Positions 1 through 8,398 of a stretch of 64,000 nt of DNA are shown here, one piece after another. Numbering within the stretch: position 1 is the stretch's first letter; the number at the start of each line of letters is the position of its first letter. Made by a program: the position numbers and the translations under genes. Under the pieces are notes generated by a model. That model made no database searches, was not told the origin of the DNA, and saw nothing but the letters and a program-made list of their open reading frames with translations. Source of the DNA: Variovorax sp. PMC12 (lineage in GTDB: Bacteria; Pseudomonadota; Gammaproteobacteria; Burkholderiales; Burkholderiaceae_C). The DNA lies in NCBI RefSeq assembly GCF_003019815.1, contig NZ_CP027774.1, forward strand, positions 1,077,941-1,141,940, read 5' to 3'.

Positions 1-698
1 TCGAACATGGCGCTCTGGAACCGCGCATAGGGGCACATGTACTTGCAGACCTGCTCGCGCATGAAGCCGGCGTTGCCGTAGGTGGCCAGGCCGTAGAAGA
101 AGACCCAGAACACTTCCCAGGAGCCCATCTGCGTCTGCAGGAAGGCCATGCCCAGCTCGCGGATGGGCGTGAAGTACCCCACGAAGGTGAAACCGGTCCA
201 CAGCGCGATGCCGATCCAGATGATGTGCTTGGCCCACTTCTTCACCAGCTTCTCGAGCGACATCGGCTCGGCGTCCAGCCGCATGCGCGCGGTGCGGTTG
301 CCCTCGATCCTGTGCTCCACCCACATGAAGATCTCTGTGTAGACCGTCTGCGGGCAGGCGTAGCCGCACCACAGGCGGCCCGCCACCGCGGTGAACAGGA
401 ACAGCGACAGCGCGCTGATGACCAGCAGGCCCGACAGATAGATCAGGTCCTGCGGGTACAGCACCAAGCCGAAGATGAAGAAGCGGCGCGCGGCCAGGTC
501 GAACAGCACCACCTGCCGCCCGCCCCACTCCACCCAGGGCATGCCGTAGAACACGAGCTGGGTCAGGAAGACCAAGGCCCAGCGCCAGCGCGCGAACACG
601 CCGCGCACGGTGCGGGGATAGATCTTCTTCGAAGCCTCGTAGAGGCCGACCTCCTCGGCTGCCGGCGCGCTGGCAATGGGAATGATCTTGCGCGGCAT
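1..698 (-). CDS. ccoG: Cytochrome c oxidase accessory protein CcoG (partial, C-terminus outside window)
   Basis: Membrane-bound iron-sulfur protein needed for cbb3 oxidase assembly, thought to act on copper or redox cofactors. About 232 N-terminal residues are visible. After a short soluble start (MPRKIIPIAS) come hydrophobic segments, the CGYACPQTVYTEIFMWVEHR signature of the CcoG/FixG/RdxA family and, near the window edge, a CKYMCPYARFQ cysteine motif. The ATG at 698 lies 12 bases after the ccoP stop with a GAGG-type ribosome site, so it belongs to the ccoNOQP operon. The gene runs off the left edge; the missing end should carry the rest of the ferredoxin-like domain. Identity is secure from motifs and position. 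Confidence 0.93.
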   Translation of the reverse strand, partial: MPRKIIPIASAPAAEEVGLYEASKKIYPRTVRGVFARWRWALVFLTQLVFYGMPWVEWGGRQVVLFDLAARRFFIFGLVLYPQDLIYLSGLLVISALSLFLFTAVAGRLWCGYACPQTVYTEIFMWVEHRIEGNRTARMRLDAEPMSLEKLVKKWAKHIIWIGIALWTGFTFVGYFTPIRELGMAFLQTQMGSWEVFWVFFYGLATYGNAGFMREQVCKYMCPYARFQSAMF

Positions 699-710
699 GG
701 ACGCGCGGCC

Positions 711-1649
711 TCAGGGTCCGGCCGCCGCGGGCGCGGCGGCGGAGGTGGCGTTCGTGTTCGAGAAGCCCCACACATACGAGGCCAGCAGCTTGATCTGTGC
801 CTCGGTGAGCCGGCCCTGCTGCGCCGGCATCTCGTTGCGCTTGCCCTCGTTGATCATCTGGATGATGGCGGCCTCGCCGTAGCCATGCAGCCAGATCTTG
901 TCGCTGAGGTTGGGTGCCCCCAGCGCCTGGTTGCCGACGCCGCCGATCCCATGGCAGGCCGCGCAGGCCGTGAACTTCGACTTGCCAAGGCCGGCGCGCA
1001 CCGAATCATGCGGCTCACCCGACAGGCTCAGCACGTAGTTGGCCAGATTCTTCACGTCCTCCGTCGTCCCGACCGCCGCGGCCATGGGCGGCATGACGCC
1101 GATGCGCCCGTTGGTGATGGTCTCGACGATCTTGTCGGGCGTGCCGCCGTGCAGCCAGTCCTTGTCGGTGAGATTGGGAAATCCCTTGCTCCCGCGCGCA
1201 TCGGAGCCATGGCACTGGGCGCAGTTGTTCATGAACAGGCGCTCGCCGATGCCCCTGGCCTGCGGGTCGCGCGCCACCTCCTCGACAGGCATGGCCGTGA
1301 AGCGGGCATAGACCGGGGCGAGGGCCTGCGTGGCCTGGGCGACCTCGGCGTCATAGGCGCTGCGCGAGCTCCAGCCGGACCGCCCCCCGAAGCTCCCCAG
1401 GCCGGGGAAGACAGCCAGATAGCCCAGAGAAAAAACGATGGTCAGCACGAACAGCCCGATCCACCACATGGGGAGAGGGTTGTTGGCTTCGCGCAGGTCT
1501 TCGTCCCAGACATGGCCGGTGGTGTTGTCGGCGCTGGCCGGCACGCGCTTTCGCGCCGTCAGCCATAGCAGCAGCACGCAGCCGAGGATGCTCAGCAGCG
1601 ACGCCACGGCAACGTAGTTCGACCAGAAATGGCTGATGAAATCGCTCAT
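711..1649 (-). CDS. ccoP: cbb3-type cytochrome c oxidase subunit III, dihaem CcoP
   Basis: Dihaem c subunit that passes electrons from soluble cytochromes to CcoO and CcoN. The 312 residues have two N-terminal membrane segments (about 13-32 and 61-80), which is the long form of CcoP, followed by two cytochrome c domains. Haem motifs are CAQCH at 143-147 and CAACH at 229-233, with likely axial methionines in GVMPPM and NEMPAQ. The gene follows ccoQ by 12 bases and precedes ccoG by 12, so it is cotranscribed. The C-terminal Ala/Pro-rich tail is unremarkable. Confidence 0.96.
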   Translation of the reverse strand: MSDFISHFWSNYVAVASLLSILGCVLLLWLTARKRVPASADNTTGHVWDEDLREANNPLPMWWIGLFVLTIVFSLGYLAVFPGLGSFGGRSGWSSRSAYDAEVAQATQALAPVYARFTAMPVEEVARDPQARGIGERLFMNNCAQCHGSDARGSKGFPNLTDKDWLHGGTPDKIVETITNGRIGVMPPMAAAVGTTEDVKNLANYVLSLSGEPHDSVRAGLGKSKFTACAACHGIGGVGNQALGAPNLSDKIWLHGYGEAAIIQMINEGKRNEMPAQQGRLTEAQIKLLASYVWGFSNTNATSAAAPAAAGP

Positions 1650-1661
1650 GTGGGGTCTCCT

Positions 1662-1802
1662 TCAGTCCTGCTCGAACGGCAGGCGGGCCGCTTCCTGGAA
1701 GTCGCGCGCATTGCGCCGCGAGTACGCCCAGATCACGATGCCGATGAAAAGCACGAAGCAGACGACGGTGGCGGCGACGCGCAAGGTGGTGATGTCGATC
1801 AT
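1662..1802 (-). CDS. ccoQ: cbb3 oxidase small subunit CcoQ
   Basis: A 46-residue single-pass membrane peptide starting MIDITTLRVAATVV, with one hydrophobic helix (about 8-27) and a basic stretch YSRRNARDF after it, as expected for CcoQ/FixQ, which stabilises the core oxidase complex. It sits between ccoO and ccoP with gaps of 19 and 12 bases. It is recognised by position, size and topology, since the family is poorly conserved. A longer reading of the same frame runs back into ccoO and is not credible. Confidence 0.9.
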   Translation of the reverse strand: MIDITTLRVAATVVCFVLFIGIVIWAYSRRNARDFQEAARLPFEQD

Positions 1803-1821
1803 GGTTTCGCTCCTTCCCTGC

Positions 1822-2454
1822 CTACTTGAGCGCCAGGCCCAGCGACTGCAGGTAGGCCACGGTGGCCTCCATCTCGGTCTTGCCCGTGACCTCTTCGCGG
1901 GCCTTGGCGATCTCCGCGTCGGTGTAGGGCACGCCGGCGACGCGCAGCGCGCGCATGTGGGCCGGCAGGGACTCTGCGTCGACCAGGCTCTTTTCAAGCC
2001 ATGTATAGGCCGGCATGTTCGACTCGGGCACGAGGTCGCGCGGATTGTTCAGGTGGATGCGATGCCATTCGTCGCTGTACTTGCCGCCCACGCGCTGCAG
2101 GTCGGGGCCGGTGCGCTTGCTGCCCCACTGGAACGGGTGGTCGTAGACGAACTCGCCGGCCACGGAGTAGTGGCCATAGCGCAGCGTCTCCGAGCGGAAG
2201 GGGCGGATCATCTGCGAGTGGCAGTTGTAGCAACCCTCGCGAAGGTAGATGTCGCGTCCGGCGAGCTGCAGCGGCGTGAGCGGCTTGACGCCCTGCACCG
2301 CTTCGGTGGTGGACTTCTGGAAGAAGAGCGGCACGATCTCGACGAGGCCGCCGATGGCCACGACCACCAGGATCAGGACGATCATCAACAGGTTGTTGGT
2401 CTCGATCTTCTCGTGGGAGAAGCCGGTGGACGCGGGTGTCTTGGGGTTGTTCAT
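1822..2454 (-). CDS. ccoO: cbb3-type cytochrome c oxidase subunit II, monohaem CcoO
   Basis: Membrane-anchored monohaem cytochrome c subunit of the cbb3 oxidase, 210 residues. An N-terminal anchor (about 22-44, LLMIVLILVVVAIGG) is followed by the haem motif CYNCH at 75-79 inside GCYNCHSQMIRPFRSE, the hallmark sequence of CcoO. The chosen ATG at 2454 gives the usual family length; upstream readings extend into ccoN. It starts 8 bases after the ccoN stop, in the order ccoN-O-Q-P. Confidence 0.96.
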   Translation of the reverse strand: MNNPKTPASTGFSHEKIETNNLLMIVLILVVVAIGGLVEIVPLFFQKSTTEAVQGVKPLTPLQLAGRDIYLREGCYNCHSQMIRPFRSETLRYGHYSVAGEFVYDHPFQWGSKRTGPDLQRVGGKYSDEWHRIHLNNPRDLVPESNMPAYTWLEKSLVDAESLPAHMRALRVAGVPYTDAEIAKAREEVTGKTEMEATVAYLQSLGLALK

Positions 2455-2462
2455 GGATGTCC

Positions 2463-3899
2463 TCAGGCGTGGGCGATGGCGGGCGGAACACTGGCGCGCA
2501 CCGAGAAGCCCGAGATGACGGTCATCCAGACGTTCCAGGCCATCACCAGCATCCCGCTCAGGTAGAGCAGGCCGCCGATCAGGCGCACCACGTAGAACGG
2601 GAAGGTGGCCTTCACGCTCTCCACGAAGGTATAGGTGAGCGTGCCGTCGGGGTTGATGGCGCGCCACATCAGGCCCTGCATCACGCCGGCGATCCACATG
2701 GCCGCGATGTACAGCACGATGCCGATGGTGGCGATCCAGAAATGCGCCTCGATGGCCTTCACGCTGTACATGGTGGTGCGGCCGTACATGCGCGGGATCA
2801 GGTAGTACAGCGAGCCCATGCTGATGAAGCCAACCCAGCCGAGCGCTCCGGAGTGCACATGGCCGACGGTCCAGTCGGTGTAGTGGCTCAGGGCGTTGAC
2901 CGTCTTGATGGACATCATCGGCCCTTCGAAGGTCGACATGCCGTAGAACGACAGCGCCACGATCAGGAAGCGCAGGATCGGATCAGTGCGCAGCTTGTGC
3001 CAGGCGCCCGAGAGCGTCATCACGCCGTTGATCATGCCGCCCCAGCTCGGCGCCAGCAGGATCAGCGAGAACACCATGCCCAGCGACTGAGTCCAGTCGG
3101 GCAGCGCGGTGTAGTGCAGGTGGTGGGGCCCCGCCCACATGTAGGTGAAGATCAGCGCCCAGAAGTGCACGATGGACAGCCGGTACGAATACACCGGGCG
3201 GCCCGCCTGCTTGGGGATGTAGTAGTACATCATCCCCAGGAAGCCGGCCGTGAGGAAGAAGCCGACGGCGTTGTGGCCGTACCACCACTGCACCATCGCA
3301 TCCTGCACGCCCGCATAGGCCGAGTAGCTCTTCATCCAGCCGGCGGGAACCACCGCGCCGTTCACGATGTGCAGCAGCGCCACCGCGATGATGAACGCGC
3401 CGTAGAACCAGTTGGCCACGTAGATGTGGCGGACCTTGCGCCTGCCGATGGTGCCGAAGAACACGATCGCATAGGCCACCCAGACCACGGCGATCAGGAT
3501 GCCGATGGGCCATTCGAGCTCGGCGTATTCCTTGCCTCGGGTGTAGCCCAGCGGCAGGCTGATGGCGGCCGCCACGATCACCAGCTGCCAACCCCAGAAC
3601 ACGAAGGAAGCGAGCGCGGGTGCGAACAGCCGGACCTGGCAGGTGCGCTGCACCACGTGGAAGCTCGTGGCCATCAGCGCGCAGCCGCCGAACGCGAAGA
3701 TCACCGCGTTGGTATGCAGCGGCCGCAGCCGCCCGTAGCTGAGCCATGGAATGCCGAGGTTGAGTTCGGGCCATGTCAGCTGGGAGGCGATGATCACGCC
3801 GACCAGCATGCCGACCACCCCCCAGACCACGGACATGAGAGCGAACTGCCGCACGACCGTGTCGTCGAATGTCGCGGCGGGTGGGTGCGTTGCTTGCAT
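2463..3899 (-). CDS. ccoN: cbb3-type cytochrome c oxidase subunit I CcoN
   Basis: Catalytic subunit that reduces oxygen to water at a haem b3-CuB centre with high oxygen affinity, allowing respiration at low oxygen. The 478-residue protein is almost wholly membrane-spanning and contains typical segments such as YGRLRPLHTNAVIFAFGG, WWYGHNAVGFFLTAGFLG and VGHVHSGALGWVGF, which carry the haem and CuB histidines. The start at 3899 (MQATHPPAATF) gives the normal family length; the open frame continues upstream without support. It is the first gene of the operon and has a perfect FNR/ANR box about 56 bases upstream. Confidence 0.97.
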   Translation of the reverse strand: MQATHPPAATFDDTVVRQFALMSVVWGVVGMLVGVIIASQLTWPELNLGIPWLSYGRLRPLHTNAVIFAFGGCALMATSFHVVQRTCQVRLFAPALASFVFWGWQLVIVAAAISLPLGYTRGKEYAELEWPIGILIAVVWVAYAIVFFGTIGRRKVRHIYVANWFYGAFIIAVALLHIVNGAVVPAGWMKSYSAYAGVQDAMVQWWYGHNAVGFFLTAGFLGMMYYYIPKQAGRPVYSYRLSIVHFWALIFTYMWAGPHHLHYTALPDWTQSLGMVFSLILLAPSWGGMINGVMTLSGAWHKLRTDPILRFLIVALSFYGMSTFEGPMMSIKTVNALSHYTDWTVGHVHSGALGWVGFISMGSLYYLIPRMYGRTTMYSVKAIEAHFWIATIGIVLYIAAMWIAGVMQGLMWRAINPDGTLTYTFVESVKATFPFYVVRLIGGLLYLSGMLVMAWNVWMTVISGFSVRASVPPAIAHA

Positions 3900-3954
3900 C
3901 GTCGGGCCTCTTGTTGGATGACGGGAAGTCTCTCCGGGGCCCCGCTCGCGAGCC

Positions 3955-3968
3955 TTGATGCAAATCAA
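3955..3968. promoter_or_regulatory. FNR/ANR box upstream of ccoN
   Basis: TTGATGCAAATCAA matches the FNR-family consensus TTGAT-N4-ATCAA exactly. It lies 55-70 bases before the ccoN start, a sensible place for a class II activator site, and overlaps the last codons of ccoS (stop at 3965-3967). Oxygen-sensing control of cbb3 oxidase by FNR/ANR homologues is well established; its use here is inferred. Confidence 0.88.
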
Positions 3969-4102
3969 TCGTTGTGCAGGATGCGGTCGCCCTCGACCTC
4001 GATGTCCTCGAACTGGCCGCGCTCGATCGCCCACCAGAGCCCGCCGAGGATCGCGAGCACCAGCACCACCGACAGCGGGATGAGCAGGAAGAGGATGTCC
4101 AT
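3965..4102 (-). CDS. ccoS: cbb3 oxidase maturation protein CcoS
   Basis: A 45-residue small membrane protein (MDILFLLIPLSVVLVLAILG...) with one hydrophobic helix and a WWAIERGQFEDIEVEGDRIL tail typical of CcoS/FixS, which is required for cofactor insertion into the oxidase. Its ATG overlaps the ccoI stop by one base (TGATG), so the two are translationally coupled. It separates the ccoGHIS-type assembly genes from the structural operon. The ANR box for ccoN overlaps its stop codon. Confidence 0.93.
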   Translation of the reverse strand: MDILFLLIPLSVVLVLAILGGLWWAIERGQFEDIEVEGDRILHND

Positions 4103-6429
4103 CAGCGCACCGCCGGGCCGGTGGCGGCGAGCCGCGCCGCATTGAGGACCACCACCAGCGAGCTGGCGGCCATGCCCAGGCCCGCGAGCCACGCCGGCAG
4201 CCAGCCGACGACGGCGAGCGGCACGCACAGCGCGTTGTAGCCCGCGGCCCACGCGAGGTTCTGGCGCACCACGCGCACGGTCCGGCGTGCCTGCGCGATC
4301 GCCTGCGGAACGGCGCACAGCCGGTCACCCAGCACCACGAAGTCCGCGCGCGCCCGCGACAGCGGCACGGCGCGGCCGAAGGCGAAGGAGGCATCCGCGC
4401 GTGCCAGCGAAGGGCCGTCGTTCAGCCCGTCGCCCACCATCGCGATTCGCCGGCCCTCGGCCTGCAGCCGCCACAGCACGTCGAGCTTGTCCTCCGGCGT
4501 GCAGTCGCCCTGTGCGAAGGCAATGCCGGCCTGCGCGCCGACGTCCTTCGCCGTGCTCTCGCGGTCGCCCGACAGCAGCCGCACCGTCACTCCCTGCGCA
4601 CGCAGGGCCGCCACGGCCGCACCGGCATCCGCGCGCAGTTCCTCGGCCAGCACGAAGCTGGCGACCCAACCCTGTGCGTCGCGCAGATGGACCTGCGCTG
4701 CTTCCACCTGCAGCGGTGGCACGCCGCAGAACGCGGCCGACCCGAGGCGCACGTGCAGCGGAGCGCCCGAGCGATCGCGCGCGCGCTGCATGAGGCCTTC
4801 GAGCCCGAGGCCGGCGGTCTCGCCGGCATGCGCCACGTTCCAGCCGGGCGGGGTGCGGAACTGCGCATGCCATGCCTTCACCAGTGCCTGCGCGACCGGA
4901 TGCAGCGATTGCGCCGCGAGCGCGGCCGCCATCTCCAGCGCATCGCCGGGCCGCAGGCCCTGCCGGCAATAGATGCGCTCCAGGCGCGGCACGTCGTCGG
5001 TCAAGGTGCCGGTCTTGTCGAACACCACGGTGTCGACGGATGCCAGGGCCTCCAGCGCCTGCAGGTTGGACGTCAGCACCCCGCCGCGCGCCAGCGCGCC
5101 GGCGCTCGCGAGCATGGCGGCCGGCGCCGCCAGCGAAAGCGCGCACGGGCAGGTCACGATCAGCACCGCCACCGCCACCATCAACGCCCGGCCCGGGTCC
5201 ACCCGCCACCAGAACGCCGCGGCGCCCACCGCGCAGGCCAGCACCACGACGAGGAAAGGCCGCGCCACCCGGTCCGCCAGCAGCGCCAGGCGCGGCTTGT
5301 TCAGCGCCGCGCTTTCCATCAGTCGCGCGATCTGGGCAAAGCGCGTGCCCTCGCCCACCGATTCGATGCGCACCTGGACCACCGCCGACAGGTTGTGGCT
5401 GCCGGCCAGCACCCGGTCGCCGCAAAGGCGCGGCACGGGGCGTGATTCGCCGGTGAGCAGGGCCTCGTCGGCGCTGGTGTCGCCGTCGATCACCACGCCA
5501 TCGGCCGGGAACGCCTCGCCGGGGCGCACCCGGACCACGTCGCCGGCGGCGAGCCCGCGCGCGGCCACGCGGACCCAGCTGCCGTCGCGGGCCAACCGCT
5601 CCACGCTGTCGGGAAGCCGGTGCATCAGGGCCTCGAGCGATCCGGCGGTTCGCTCGCGCAGGCGCGCCTCCAGCCAGCGGCCGGTCAGAAGGAAGAAGAC
5701 GAACATCGTCAGCGAGTCGAAATAGACCTCGTGGCCCAGCGGCCCGCCGCTGTCGAAGGTGGCGGCGCTGCTGACGGCGAAGGTCGTGAGCACGCCGAAG
5801 GCGACGGGCAGGTCCATGCCGATGCGCCCCGTGCGCAGGTCGCGCCAGGCGCTGCGAAAGAATGGACCGCAGGAGAACAGCAAGACGGGCAGCGTGAGCA
5901 CCCAGGAGGCCCAGCGCAGCAGCTGGGCCGCGTCGGCCGTCATGTCGCCGGGCCTGGCGATGTAGGCCGGGTAGGCGTACATCATGACCTGCATCATGCA
6001 GAAGCCCGAGACCAGCCAGCGCCAGAGCGCCATGCGCAGTTCGCGCGCGCGCTGCCGGCTCGCCGGCTGGCTGTCGGCGGGAAGCAGCGGGTAGCCGGCC
6101 GCGGCCGAGGCCTCGAACCAGCGCGAGGGCCGCGTGGCCGCGGCCGACCACACCACGCGCGCGCGCCTGCTCGCGGCGTTGACCTGCGCTTCGATCACGC
6201 CCGGCACTTTACGCAGCGCATCTTCGACGGTGAAGGCGCAGGCGGCGCAGTGCATGCCCTCGACCGCGACCTGCGAGGCCCATCGGCCCGTGGCCGCATC
6301 CCCCTGCTCCAGCTGGCTGAAGGCCGGCCACTCCAGCGGGTCGTCGAGCAGCCGCCAGCTCTCGGCTGCGGACGTTGCAGCGGGTGCGGAGGATGGATGC
6401 GGAGAGAACGAGGCGAGCGCGGCGTGCAT
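4102..6429 (-). CDS. ccoI: Copper-transporting P1B-type ATPase CcoI for cbb3 oxidase assembly
   Basis: Inner-membrane P-type ATPase (CcoI/FixI class) that exports copper for the CuB site of the oxidase. The 775 residues hold an N-terminal heavy-metal-associated domain with GMHCAAC (Cys61 and Cys64), eight predicted membrane segments with the CPC copper motif at about 427-429, the actuator motif TGES, the phosphorylated Asp of DKTGTLT at about 471, and the hinge motif GDGLNDGPSLA. The context with ccoS and ccoNOQP separates it from general copper-efflux CopA. It is divergent from uspA, with an ANR box between them. Confidence 0.94.
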   Translation of the reverse strand: MHAALASFSPHPSSAPAATSAAESWRLLDDPLEWPAFSQLEQGDAATGRWASQVAVEGMHCAACAFTVEDALRKVPGVIEAQVNAASRRARVVWSAAATRPSRWFEASAAAGYPLLPADSQPASRQRARELRMALWRWLVSGFCMMQVMMYAYPAYIARPGDMTADAAQLLRWASWVLTLPVLLFSCGPFFRSAWRDLRTGRIGMDLPVAFGVLTTFAVSSAATFDSGGPLGHEVYFDSLTMFVFFLLTGRWLEARLRERTAGSLEALMHRLPDSVERLARDGSWVRVAARGLAAGDVVRVRPGEAFPADGVVIDGDTSADEALLTGESRPVPRLCGDRVLAGSHNLSAVVQVRIESVGEGTRFAQIARLMESAALNKPRLALLADRVARPFLVVVLACAVGAAAFWWRVDPGRALMVAVAVLIVTCPCALSLAAPAAMLASAGALARGGVLTSNLQALEALASVDTVVFDKTGTLTDDVPRLERIYCRQGLRPGDALEMAAALAAQSLHPVAQALVKAWHAQFRTPPGWNVAHAGETAGLGLEGLMQRARDRSGAPLHVRLGSAAFCGVPPLQVEAAQVHLRDAQGWVASFVLAEELRADAGAAVAALRAQGVTVRLLSGDRESTAKDVGAQAGIAFAQGDCTPEDKLDVLWRLQAEGRRIAMVGDGLNDGPSLARADASFAFGRAVPLSRARADFVVLGDRLCAVPQAIAQARRTVRVVRQNLAWAAGYNALCVPLAVVGWLPAWLAGLGMAASSLVVVLNAARLAATGPAVR

Positions 6430-6464
6430 CGCAGCGAGGCTAAGGCCGGACTCAGCCTCGCTTG

Positions 6465-6478
6465 TTGATCTGCATCAA
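6465..6478. promoter_or_regulatory. FNR/ANR box between ccoI and uspA
   Basis: TTGATCTGCATCAA is a second perfect TTGAT-N4-ATCAA site in the window. It lies 36 bases upstream of the ccoI start and 56 bases upstream of the uspA start, so it could serve either divergent gene. The spacing suits uspA activation especially well, and universal stress proteins are frequent ANR targets. Confidence 0.85.
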
Positions 6479-6533
6479 CGCGCGGGGCGCGGGCCTGCCT
6501 AAGCTCGCGCAACACCTTCCCCGGAGACCCCTC

Positions 6534-6977
6534 ATGTTCAAACGCATCCTCGTTGCCACCGACGGCTCCACGCTCTCGAAGAAGGCCGTGACGAGCGCGA
6601 TCGCACTCGCCGCCCAGAACGACGCCGACCTCGTGGCGCTCAACGTGATTCCGCGCTATCCCAGGAGCTACCTGGAGGGCTCCATGACTTTTTCGGCGGA
6701 AGACATCGGGCGCATCGAGAAACAGTGGGCCGAGAAGGCACAGGCAATGCTCGACACCGTGAGCGCGCGCGCCAAGGAAAGCGGCGTGCGGATCAAGACG
6801 GCGACGGCCAACTCCGATCTGGTGGCGGAATCGATCATCGCGGCGGCGAAGAAATACAAGAGCGACCTGATCGTGATGGCCTCGCACGGACGCAAGGGCA
6901 TCAAGCGCCTGCTGCTGGGCAGTGAGACGCAGCACGTGCTGGCGCACTCGACGCTGCCCGTGCTGGTGCTTCGCTAG
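6534..6977 (+). CDS. Universal stress protein, UspA family
   Basis: Single-domain universal stress protein of 147 residues starting MFKRILVATDGS, with the typical ATDGS strand-loop and C-terminal SHGRKGIKRLLLGS nucleotide-binding loop, followed by the HSTLPVLVLR end. Such proteins bind ATP and aid survival under low oxygen or starvation. The start at 6534 fits the family; the frame continues upstream through the ANR box and is not coding there. The divergent cbb3 genes and shared ANR box suggest low-oxygen induction. Confidence 0.94.
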   Translation: MFKRILVATDGSTLSKKAVTSAIALAAQNDADLVALNVIPRYPRSYLEGSMTFSAEDIGRIEKQWAEKAQAMLDTVSARAKESGVRIKTATANSDLVAESIIAAAKKYKSDLIVMASHGRKGIKRLLLGSETQHVLAHSTLPVLVLR

Positions 6978-7072
6978 TGCGTTTCCGAAGATAGAGAGTC
7001 AGGGAGTCGCGCGTCCGCGCGATCTCCCGAACCTGCCTCCCCGCTCATCTGGCCGCGGGGATTGCCCGCGAC

Positions 7073-7112
7073 CGTTCCGGCCGTCCGGCCGTCCGGCCGT
7101 CCGGCCGTCCGG
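7073..7112. repeat. Tandem 8-bp repeat CCGTCCGG
   Basis: Four perfect head-to-tail copies of CCGTCCGG (7081-7112), preceded by a degenerate copy with one extra T, in the 329-base gap between uspA and the ThuA gene. The gap otherwise holds only the operator at 7175-7197. The copy number could vary by replication slippage. No function is evident. Confidence 0.85.
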
Positions 7113-7174
7113 CAGCCTGACCTTCCGACTCATCTGAAGCGGCGGTTTTCGCGCGTTTTCGAAATAGGAAGGGA

Positions 7175-7197
7175 TTTCCATAATGGAAATTATTTCC
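7175..7197 (+). promoter_or_regulatory. Three-part operator, probable IclR-regulator binding site
   Basis: Reads TTTCC-ATAAT-GGAAA-TTA-TTTCC, that is three half-sites forming two overlapping inverted repeats. The first is part of a 17-bp perfect palindrome (7174-7190, ATTTCCAT-A-ATGGAAAT), and the second is GGAAAT-T-ATTTCC (7185-7197). Flanking ATAGGAA (7164-7170) and TTCCTAT (7204-7210) add a wider symmetry. The same three-part site, in the same orientation relative to its target gene, precedes the TRAP operon at 15536-15558 beside an IclR gene. It lies 110 bases upstream of the ThuA-like gene. Assignment to that IclR protein is inference. Confidence 0.75.
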
Positions 7198-7306
7198 ACA
7201 AAATTCCTATGATCGCCCCCGGCCGACTCCGTGACAGCGGAGCAGCCGGCCAGCACCAGCAGAGCGCTCGCACCTCTGCGCCATCGATCAGAACGAGGAG
7301 ACTCCC

Positions 7307-8368
7307 TTGGAATTTGGCAAATCTTTGACTTTCAGGCTTGCATCGACCGCGGCCCTGGCACTGGCCGTGACCGCATGCGGAGGAGGAGACGGCGGTGGCG
7401 GCGGCATCCCCTTCACGGCCCTGCCCGCTTCGCCGGCCGCACCCAGCAGCCCGGCGGCGCCCGTCCAGGAGGCGCCGCCCGCGCCGGCGGACCCGGTCGC
7501 GGAGGCGCCCGACGACAGCTTCGACACCTACTACAACGTCTGCAGAGGCACGAACCCCAAGTGCTACAACGACTGGGGCGCCTTTGCCACCACGCCGGAC
7601 CGGGTGCTGGTCTATTCGCGCACGGCGGGCCCGCGCCATGCGGTGCTGGGCACGCCGATGGCGGCCGGCCTGAACCCCGTGATGAACCCGGACAACGTGA
7701 TGCAGGCGGGCCTGGTGCGCATGCTGTCGGCCGAGGGCATCACCGTCGACTGGACGGAAGACGTCGCGATCCTCAGCGGCCGCATCAACAACTACAAGGC
7801 GATCATCTTCGCGAGCTCGAACCGGGACACCTTGTGGAACGGCGCGGTCAGCACGAGCCAGGACGCGGCGCGCACCGCGCTGCGCAACTACATGCGCCGC
7901 GGAGGCGGCTTCGTCGGGCTGCACAACGCCTTCGGCGCGGAATACAACTGGCCCTACTACGAAGGCCTGCTCGGCAACGCGAACTTCTACAACCACGGTC
8001 CGAACCGCGGCGGCGATGTCGAAATCGTCTCGGACGATCCGTCGACGAAGGACGTGCCCAAGCGCTTCTCCTTCCAGGACGAGTGGTACAACCTGATGCC
8101 CTTCCCCACCAAGGTGAAGTTCCTGGCCAAGGTCGATACCTCGACCCTGAAACCGCTCACCTCGGCGCCGCACCCGGGCCACGCCGACTTCCATCCAGTC
8201 GCCTGGTGCCAGTACTACGACGGCGGCCGCGCATGGCTCACGACCCTCGGCCACAACGCCCACTCGTTCACCGCTGACCTGCAGGGCGTCGGTGCCATCG
8301 AGTTCCAGAAGCTCGTCGTCCAGGGCGTCAAGTCGGCCATGGGCCTCACGCCTTTCTGCACCGAGTAA
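7307..8368 (+). CDS. ThuA-like domain lipoprotein
   Basis: A 353-residue exported protein with a signal peptide and a lipobox ending at Cys24 (LAVTAC), a Gly-rich then Pro/Ala-rich linker, and a ThuA-like fold from about residue 95 (VLVYSRTAGPRHAVL, YMRRGGGFVGLHNAFG, a closing HPGHADFHPVAW region). ThuA-like proteins occur in sugar or polyol metabolism, but their chemistry is poorly defined, so the substrate is unknown. Translation should begin at a TTG at 7307 with GAGGAG six bases before it. It is followed 30 bases later by the PQQ-type dehydrogenase gene, and the pair shares the IclR-type operator upstream. Confidence 0.8.
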   Translation: MEFGKSLTFRLASTAALALAVTACGGGDGGGGGIPFTALPASPAAPSSPAAPVQEAPPAPADPVAEAPDDSFDTYYNVCRGTNPKCYNDWGAFATTPDRVLVYSRTAGPRHAVLGTPMAAGLNPVMNPDNVMQAGLVRMLSAEGITVDWTEDVAILSGRINNYKAIIFASSNRDTLWNGAVSTSQDAARTALRNYMRRGGGFVGLHNAFGAEYNWPYYEGLLGNANFYNHGPNRGGDVEIVSDDPSTKDVPKRFSFQDEWYNLMPFPTKVKFLAKVDTSTLKPLTSAPHPGHADFHPVAWCQYYDGGRAWLTTLGHNAHSFTADLQGVGAIEFQKLVVQGVKSAMGLTPFCTE

Positions 8369-8398
8369 CGCCGGCAACCGTTCACGGGACAGACATCC

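Noticed and set aside
2436..4145. Plus-strand open frame across ccoN and ccoO
   Set aside because: It is antisense to well-identified oxidase subunits and has no domain of its own.
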